Shown here: positions 58,902 to 64,000 of the stretch, in pieces
How the letters are laid out: each line of letters begins with the position of its first letter
Numbering within the stretch: the first letter of the stretch is position 1
Source of the DNA: Caldilineaceae bacterium
Lineage (GTDB): Bacteria > Chloroflexota > Anaerolineae > Caldilineales > Caldilineaceae
Direction: 5' to 3'
Length of the DNA stretch: 64,000 nt
Assembly (NCBI GenBank): GCA_022842065.1
Contig: JALHQH010000007.1
Coordinates: 62,001 to 126,000, forward strand
Notes under the pieces: model-generated
What the model was told of the DNA's origin: nothing
Databases searched by the model: none
What the model saw: the letters and a program-made list of their open reading frames with translations, nothing else
Translations under genes and position numbers: made by a program

Positions 58902-61781
58902 ATGAAAAGCTATCCACAAAGTTGTCGTACCGTTCTGAACATTTTCACGCTTTTTGCACTGTTGATCACGGCCATATTGGCACCGCTGCGTGTTCACGCA
59001 GCTGCACCAACTCAGCTGACCCCAACCACCGTCACCGCCACGGGCTGGGACACCCGCTTTGGTATGCCCGGCGTTGAGGGCAAGGTAACGGCGGTTGCGG
59101 TCGCCGACAATGGTGATGTCTTTGTCGGCGGCGACTTCACCGAGGCCGGCGGCATGGCGGCCCAACACATTGCGCGCTGGGATGGCAGCAGTTGGCAGGC
59201 GCTAGGCGATGGCATTAGCGGTGATGTCACGGCCCTGGCGGTTGACGGCACCGATCTCTACGTCGGCGGTGATTTTGAAGTGGCCGGCAGCGTGATGACC
59301 AACGGGATTGCGCGCTGGGATGGGGCCAACTGGTTCACCGTGGGCGATGGCACCGGTGTGGCCGATGATTACTTTGGCACACCCGAGCGCGGCGAAGTCT
59401 ATGCCATGCTCATTAGCGACGGCAAACTCTACATCGGTGGTGATTTCGTCGCCGTGGATGGGGTAACGGCCAACAGTGTCGCCGCCTGGGACGGCACCGC
59501 CTGGCAAGGTTTAGGCAGCGGCATGGGCGAGTTGGATTGGGAAGGCAAATTCGCGCCCGAGGCCGAAGTCTATGCGCTGGCGACCGATGGCACCACGCTC
59601 TATGCCGGCGGCGAATTTCTGATTGCTGGTGACGTGACGGCCAACTCGATTGCCCAGTGGGACGGCAATAACTGGTCGGCGCTGGGTAGTGGCGTAACCA
59701 TGACCGATGGTAATGGGAATCCGCAATTTGGTAGCGTGCGGGCCTTGGCGGTCAACGGCGGGACGCTCTATGCCGGTGGTTGGTTTGATAAAGCCAATGG
59801 CAAAGCGGCCAACCACATTGCCCAGTGGCAGAACAACAGTTGGAGCGCGTTAGGTGTCGGCGTGCGCGCCGAAGAGCATGCCACCGAACCACAGGTACGG
59901 GCTTTGGCAGTAGTAGGAAACACGCTCTACGTTGGTGGTCGTTTTGTCGGTGCCGGCAACCAGAACATCGACCTGATTGCGCAATGGGCCAACAACAGTT
60001 GGGCCGCAGTCGGCATGGGCATCACCAATGGCGACCATGATTACGTCAATGTCTTGGTCCCTGGTCTGGCCGGCGACCTCTATATCGGTGGCGCTTTCCG
60101 CATTGCTGGTGAGCAGCGGGTTGATAATATTGCCCAGTGGCAGAATGAGGATTGGCACACCCTGGGCAGCGGTCTGCTGGAGAATGAATATGGTGATGGC
60201 CCCGCCAATCCCTATGCGATTGCGGTGGATGATGCAGGTCGGATATTTGTGGGTGGCGAGTTTGCGGTGGCCGGCGGCGTGCGGCTGAGCAACCTGGCCA
60301 TGTGGGATGGCAGGGGTTGGGTAGCGATTGGCAACGCTAACGCGCGGGTACGCGACATGGTCATCGCCGAGGGGGCGCTCTATGTGGTCGGTGAATTTAC
60401 CCAGATCGGCAACCTGGCCGCCAGCCATGTCGCCCGGCTCGATCTCAACACGTTGACTTGGTCGGCATTGGGTGCGGGCATTAACGACAATGTCTATGCG
60501 GTTGATTATGCCGATGGCATCCTCTATGTCGGCGGGGCCTTTAAGAGCGCCGGCAATGTGACAGCTGAAGATGTCGCCATGTGGGATGGCGCGGCCTGGC
60601 ATCCTTTTGGCACGAAGGCGCGCATCTTCGAGGTTGGCGACCGTGGCAACGAAGTCGGCACCTATGTCAATGATTTAAAGATTCATGGCGACAGCGTCTT
60701 TATCGCCGGCCACTTCCAGGTGATCCAATATGGCACCAACACCGCCGACCTGAGCAGCTTTCAGGTAGTGCATAACCTCGTCGAGTGGCAGTCAAGCACG
60801 GACAGTTGGTTCTACCTGGGCGATGCGGCGCAGCGAGGGGTTACCTTTAATGGCTACAGTGGTTATAGCATTGATGCCGAAAGTCTGGCGATTGTGGGCA
60901 ATGAGCTCTATGTCGGTGGTAGCTTTAACCAGGCCGGTGGCTTAACCGCCGCCAGCCTCGCCCGTTGGGACATGGCCGCCGAGGCGTGGGTTTCGCTCAA
61001 CACCAGCCTGGGCGGCAGTACGGATGAAACCAAGGTGTTGGCCTTGGCCGCCTATGGCGCGGATCTCTTTGTCGGCGGCAACTTCCTGAGCGCCGGCAAT
61101 AGTACCGTAAATTTCGTCGCTAAGCTTGATACTGAGACGGACATCTGGTCCGACCTGGATGGTGGCGTCAAGTGGTACAACGACCGCTACACCAAAGTGA
61201 TGGCGCTGACGGTGGATGAGACGGGGGTCTACATCGGTGGCGACTTTGATAAGGCGGGTGGCTTATCCGCCACGGGCTTTGCCCGTTGGACAGGTGGGTT
61301 AGATGGCGGGGCCAATGTGACGCCCGAAGCCGGCGGTGAGGTTGCTGGGCCCAACGGCTTGACGATCAACTTTCCGGCGGGGGCGGTGAACCAACCGAGT
61401 ATTGCCAGAGTATCGTTGTTGGTTGGTGTCCCCCAACCTTTGCCAACTGGACAGGCTGCGCTCTATAGCTTTCGCGGCACCGCAGCAACCTTGGGCGGGC
61501 AAGCGGTGGCGCAGTTTGCCAAAGCCTACACCTTGCGGGTGCCCTACACCGACGCCCAACTAGCAGCGCTAGGGATCACCGACCCGACCACGTTAAATCT
61601 GCTCTACTGGAATGGGACGGCATGGACCGGCCTGTTACCCTGCGGCGGCTGTAACATCGACACAGCGAACAAGACAGTGATTGTCACTGCTGCGCACTTC
61701 AGCGATTTCGCGCTGGTCGGGCCGTCGACAGTGGTGACACCGGTAGCGAAGTTGGTTTTCTTGCCGGTGGTGGTGCGGTAG
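58902..61781 (+). CDS. Large secreted beta-propeller-like repeat protein
   Basis: 959 residues with a signal peptide ending near RVHAAAP. At least a dozen repeats of about 50 residues follow the pattern LYVGGDFxxAGxxxAxxIAxWDG then WxALGxG (for example FVGGDFTEAGGMAAQHIARW). They are expected to form one or more propellers. A C-terminal domain (EAGGEVAGPNGLTINFPAGA) resembles ZU5-like beta domains. The last residues are AKLVFLPVVVR, a tail type seen on other exported Chloroflexi proteins. No catalytic motif is visible. It probably acts at the cell surface in adhesion or binding. Expression starts from the triple-heptamer promoter. Confidence 0.85.
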   Translation: MKSYPQSCRTVLNIFTLFALLITAILAPLRVHAAAPTQLTPTTVTATGWDTRFGMPGVEGKVTAVAVADNGDVFVGGDFTEAGGMAAQHIARWDGSSWQALGDGISGDVTALAVDGTDLYVGGDFEVAGSVMTNGIARWDGANWFTVGDGTGVADDYFGTPERGEVYAMLISDGKLYIGGDFVAVDGVTANSVAAWDGTAWQGLGSGMGELDWEGKFAPEAEVYALATDGTTLYAGGEFLIAGDVTANSIAQWDGNNWSALGSGVTMTDGNGNPQFGSVRALAVNGGTLYAGGWFDKANGKAANHIAQWQNNSWSALGVGVRAEEHATEPQVRALAVVGNTLYVGGRFVGAGNQNIDLIAQWANNSWAAVGMGITNGDHDYVNVLVPGLAGDLYIGGAFRIAGEQRVDNIAQWQNEDWHTLGSGLLENEYGDGPANPYAIAVDDAGRIFVGGEFAVAGGVRLSNLAMWDGRGWVAIGNANARVRDMVIAEGALYVVGEFTQIGNLAASHVARLDLNTLTWSALGAGINDNVYAVDYADGILYVGGAFKSAGNVTAEDVAMWDGAAWHPFGTKARIFEVGDRGNEVGTYVNDLKIHGDSVFIAGHFQVIQYGTNTADLSSFQVVHNLVEWQSSTDSWFYLGDAAQRGVTFNGYSGYSIDAESLAIVGNELYVGGSFNQAGGLTAASLARWDMAAEAWVSLNTSLGGSTDETKVLALAAYGADLFVGGNFLSAGNSTVNFVAKLDTETDIWSDLDGGVKWYNDRYTKVMALTVDETGVYIGGDFDKAGGLSATGFARWTGGLDGGANVTPEAGGEVAGPNGLTINFPAGAVNQPSIARVSLLVGVPQPLPTGQAALYSFRGTAATLGGQAVAQFAKAYTLRVPYTDAQLAALGITDPTTLNLLYWNGTAWTGLLPCGGCNIDTANKTVIVTAAHFSDFALVGPSTVVTPVAKLVFLPVVVR

Positions 61782-61805
61782 AGTTTGAGAAGTGCACAAT
61801 TAGAA

Positions 61806-61842
61806 AGCCAGTTGCCATGCAAAGAGCAACTGGCTTTTTTAT
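61806..61842 (+). terminator. Rho-independent terminator of the repeat-protein gene
   Basis: 10-bp stem 61806-61815/61826-61835 (AGCCAGTTGC) followed by TTTTTATT. Confidence 0.92.
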
Positions 61843-61850
61843 TGCAACAT

Positions 61851-62255
61851 CTACCGAATCTTCCAGATTGGCGACGCTGCCCACCGTATTGGAAAGCCCA
61901 TTGCAGAGCGAGGGATATCAGCATATTGATCAAGCAGAGCGAAGAGTCGTTTGTGCCATTCACTTTGGGGTGCAATCTCTTGCAATAGGAAACGTGAAAG
62001 CGTTAAGATTGCAAAGACACGGGTATTGTCTATTGAAATCGGTTGGTGCCAATCTGGATGATGGCGTTGTGCTGGAATTTTGGGCCGAATCGCTAATTCA
62101 CGATTCCACAAACGCGCATGGTGTGCACATAAATTCCGAATGTAATGGAGCGTAAATAGCCATGACTCAAGCACCGGGGGATATAGATTGAAGCAATAAG
62201 CTATACGTTGCTGTTCAGCGCGATCCAGATAGCGAAAGAAAGTATAGGTTCCATC
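61851..62255 (-). pseudogene. C-terminal remnant of an AbiF/AbiD-type (Abi_2) HEPN protein
   Basis: About 134 codons match the C-terminal part of Abi_2 family proteins: LESWLFTLHYIRNLCAHHAR, LWNRELAIRPKIP, then NTRVFAILTLSRFLLQEIAP, SEWHKRLFALLDQY and MGFPIRWAASPIWK. RNLCAHHARLWNR carries the R-x4-H HEPN ribonuclease motif. Full-length family members are about 300 residues, and the N-terminal half is missing; no ATG with a ribosome site precedes the homologous part. A promoter and a short hairpin RNA lie directly upstream. AbiF-type proteins have been reported as toxins held by an upstream non-coding RNA. This is probably a deletion derivative of such a system, not an intact one. Confidence 0.65.
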
Positions 62256-62315
62256 AAAAAGAAAACCCGCCACATTTGAGCTTGCTCCGAAGAGTAGAGG
62301 CTTGGCGGGTATACT
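62256..62315 (-). ncRNA. Possible small RNA ending in a terminator, upstream of the AbiF remnant
   Basis: From the promoter at 62349-62322 a transcript would start near 62315. It would end after about 60 nt at a CCCGCCA/TGGCGGG stem (62309-62303 with 62272-62266) followed by TTTTCTTTTT. It has no open frame. Its size and place fit an antitoxin-type RNA or an attenuator leader. Confidence 0.45.
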
Positions 62316-62321
62316 GTTTTT

Positions 62322-62349
62322 AGTATAGACCAATTTGACACTTTGTCAA
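62322..62349 (-). promoter_or_regulatory. Strong promoter with overlapping operator-like palindrome
   Basis: On the minus strand TTGACA (62349-62344) and TATACT (62327-62322) have 16-bp spacing. The -35 box is half of the palindrome TTGACAAAGTGTCAA (62349-62335), and TATACT-N6-AGTATA spans the start site. Both suggest repressor control. Confidence 0.6.
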
Positions 62350-62453
62350 GGGGCCGCCGAGAAATTTTTCTTGATTTATATGCCAAATCTGAAAGCTATT
62401 ATACGACAAAGACAGAAAAGGAAAAAGAAAAACTGTTACTTAAGATAGGTTCA

Positions 62454-62496
62454 TAAAAAAGACTGGCTACCCTGGAAAAGGGTAGCCAGTCTTTTT
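62454..62496. terminator. Bidirectional terminator with 19-bp stem
   Basis: Arms 62454-62472 and 62478-62496 are perfect complements with A and T runs at the ends, so it works on both strands. It ends the small membrane protein gene transcribed on the minus strand. Confidence 0.92.
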
Positions 62497-62526
62497 TATT
62501 TCTATCGCGATGAACGTTTACTCTTT

Positions 62527-62817
62527 TTACACCGAAGCGATATCAAGCACCAGCCGACCGGTCTGGTCAATGGCGTGGGCCTTGCTGGTGTTGCGTGATT
62601 GGCTAGAGGCGACGACCGCAGGAAAATGAACGTAATCTTGGGCCGGGTAAACGGGATAACGATCATCCTGGCGTACGGCCGGATTATAGTCCCAATCCAG
62701 ATCAGCGCCGGTGTATGGTTCGAGTTTTTCAACAACCAGCACAAAATACATCACGACTAACATGGTTCCTGTCATCCAAGCCAGCGCTGTCAGTAATAGT
62801 AAGTTGTTGAGTAACAT
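62527..62817 (-). CDS. Small membrane protein, unknown
   Basis: 96 residues. One hydrophobic segment (LLLLTALAWMTGTMLVVMYFVLVV) forms an N-terminal membrane anchor. A Tyr- and Asp-rich polar tail follows (LDWDYNPAVRQDDRYPVYPA). No family recognised. The gene stands alone with its own terminator. Upstream there are three GGTAACA heptamers, so it may be regulated. The coding assignment rests on the clear start, anchor and terminator. Confidence 0.6.
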   Translation of the reverse strand: MLLNNLLLLTALAWMTGTMLVVMYFVLVVEKLEPYTGADLDWDYNPAVRQDDRYPVYPAQDYVHFPAVVASSQSRNTSKAHAIDQTGRLVLDIASV

Positions 62818-62962
62818 GAGCTTTCTCCTCTATCGCCTAAATTCTGATTGACTGAATCATTGACTGAGTCATTGACTGTGTCATCAGCCATTTATTTAGT
62901 CGTTACCCTGTGACCGCTGTCCAGTGTAGTAACGTTGGGTTAAGCTCAGTATATCCCTAGGC

Positions 62963-63003
62963 GGTAACAGGCGGAATGCCAGAGCGGTAACAGATCGGTA
63001 ACA
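62963..63003. promoter_or_regulatory. Three GGTAACA heptamers
   Basis: GGTAACA occurs at 62963, 62986 and 62997 (spacing 23 and 11 bp, close to two and one helical turns). It lies between the sulfatase stop codon and the small membrane protein gene, about 150 bp upstream of the latter. It resembles the TGTAACA sites A and B but in the opposite orientation to the gene. Confidence 0.4.
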
Positions 63004-63016
63004 AAGTCAGCTATTT

Positions 63017-64000
63017 TCACCCAACATACGCTTCCAGCCCCAGGCGGACATATTGTTCCAGCGGGGCATCGTTGGCCTGCATGCGCGCCACCATCAGCTT
63101 GATCATGCGCTCCTCCAAGGCCGGATCTTGCAGTGGGTGTTGCTGCTGGGGGTCAGTAGCCAGATCAAAGAGCAAATGGCCAAAATCATGAGCACGGACC
63201 CAACTCTGGGCCGGGGTTTTGAGCAGCCCCATGCCTTTGGTAAAGGAGAAGGGTTCGACGAAGGTTGCGCCCTGTAATTCTTCCGCAATAAAGCGCCGCC
63301 GCATGCGAGTGGGCATCAAGGTGTATTCATGCAACGGCGCGTTGTCCGGGTGGACCGGGGCGCGCATATAGACATAACGCCCATCGCTCACATTAACGTG
63401 GCCGCCATGAATCCCAAAGAGCACCGCCTCACGGGTCGGTGCGCCCGTGGCGACGGCCTCACGCAGGGGCTTCCCTTCCATCTGGGTCGGCAGCCCCACG
63501 CCAAAGAAATCGAGCAAGGTAGCCGGCAGATCGATCATTTGCGCCAAGCTATCGACCGCCGTGTTCCGCCGTTGACTGCGTGGATCCCAAATAAAAAGCG
63601 GGGTGCGCGCCAACTCGGCATACCAGGGCTGGACCACCTTCGCCCACCACTCATGTTCACCGAGCAAAAAGCCATGGTCGGTGCAGACGATTAGCATAGT
63701 ATCGTCCCAGAGGTTCAACTCATCCAGGAGATCAAGCACCTTGCCCAAATAGTCGTCACACATGGAGAGCAGCGCGGCATATTCATAGCGCATGTGCTGC
63801 ACCGCCTCTGGCGACTCTGTCACCCGGCTGTAGGGCGGCCAATCAAAGTGAGGGCCGGTATATTCGTGGGGATAGAGATCTTTGTATTGCTGTTGGGTGA
63901 AGAACGGCTCGTGGGGATCAAAGGTTTCGATTTGCAGGAACCACTGATCCGCCCCGGCGTTGGTGCGGATAAACTCTAGCCCATTTTTAAAGGTGCGCGG
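63017..64000 (-). CDS. Sulfatase (alkaline phosphatase superfamily), 5' partial
   Basis: The last 327 residues of a sulfatase; the start lies beyond the window. MRYEYAALLSMCDDYLGKVL and DTMLIVCTDHGFLLGEHEWW contain the metal-binding DH pair typical of arylsulfatases. YAELARTPLFIWDP, MIDLPATLLDFFGV and YMRAPVHPDN are further family blocks. The catalytic cysteine (CxPxR), which is turned into formylglycine, is in the missing part. The C-terminus (LFDLATDPQQQHPL) is usual for the family. The enzyme removes sulfate from sulfated sugars or related esters. Exact substrate is unknown. Confidence 0.93.
   Translation of the reverse strand, partial: PRTFKNGLEFIRTNAGADQWFLQIETFDPHEPFFTQQQYKDLYPHEYTGPHFDWPPYSRVTESPEAVQHMRYEYAALLSMCDDYLGKVLDLLDELNLWDDTMLIVCTDHGFLLGEHEWWAKVVQPWYAELARTPLFIWDPRSQRRNTAVDSLAQMIDLPATLLDFFGVGLPTQMEGKPLREAVATGAPTREAVLFGIHGGHVNVSDGRYVYMRAPVHPDNAPLHEYTLMPTRMRRRFIAEELQGATFVEPFSFTKGMGLLKTPAQSWVRAHDFGHLLFDLATDPQQQHPLQDPALEERMIKLMVARMQANDAPLEQYVRLGLEAYVG

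Overview
The window looks like a chromosomal segment of a Chloroflexota bacterium (Anaerolineae/Caldilineae type). This is inferred from gene content and style rather than from a marker gene. Supporting signs are DUF4058 and Uma2 proteins, an XRE/NB-ARC/TPR regulator, threonine/proline-rich linkers on secreted proteins, a secreted repeat protein ending in FLPVVVR, and intergenic DNA packed with palindromic repeats. No rRNA, tRNA, CRISPR array, prophage or complete insertion sequence was seen. GC is high, so most genes carry long antisense shadow frames.

Layout. 1-4350: end of a membrane protein, an RpiR-type regulator, a polysaccharide deacetylase lipoprotein and a DUF309 protein. 4610-18290: carbohydrate and small-molecule catabolism, with a PhyH dioxygenase, SDR and ApnL-like lactonase run, an HpaI-type aldolase, a flavin amine oxidase, an epimerase and a second SDR. 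It ends with an RpiB-type isomerase, a glycerol-1-phosphate dehydrogenase, an FGGY kinase and a HAD phosphatase. 18420-25864: sulfotransferase, two DUF4058 proteins, a PPOX-fold protein, an M20 deacylase, an MFS transporter, an orphan response regulator and a CDP-alcohol phosphatidyltransferase. 26098-27755: serS behind a T-box riboswitch. 28094-29704: an MntA-HepT toxin-antitoxin pair with a nuclease-like third gene. 29751-33070: a sugar ABC importer. 33383-38000: a LysM protein, a cytochrome c, a GH127 arabinofuranosidase and an acetyltransferase. 38259-42976: J-domain pseudokinase, VWA protein, divergent PurA-like enzyme and asparaginase, all on one strand behind a good promoter.

43083-52214 holds an ABC-2 exporter, fdhD and an NAD-linked formate dehydrogenase. 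Its catalytic subunit is a selenoprotein: the in-frame UGA at 47936-47934 is followed by a textbook SECIS hairpin. The subunits are rearranged, with NuoE and NuoF fused and the N-terminal ferredoxin part of the alpha subunit as a separate gene. Kynureninase sits inside the operon, which suggests that formate released in tryptophan breakdown is oxidised here. 52543-61781: cupin, small and secreted proteins, a dihaem cytochrome, an XRE/NB-ARC/TPR regulator and a 959-residue secreted repeat protein. Two promoters here share three TGTAACA-like heptamers at exact 12-bp spacing and the same downstream box. 61850-64000: an AbiF-like remnant behind a promoter and short hairpin RNA, a small membrane protein, and a sulfatase cut by the window end.

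Most striking besides the selenoprotein is the repeat landscape. A 133-bp palindromic mobile element occurs twice, each copy flanked by an 8-bp direct repeat. One copy landed on the fdhA stop codon and borders a truncated DUF4160 gene. Many intergenic regions also carry clusters of short oligomers, first direct and then inverted, that begin at or next to stop codons. Their unit sequence differs from site to site while the architecture stays the same.
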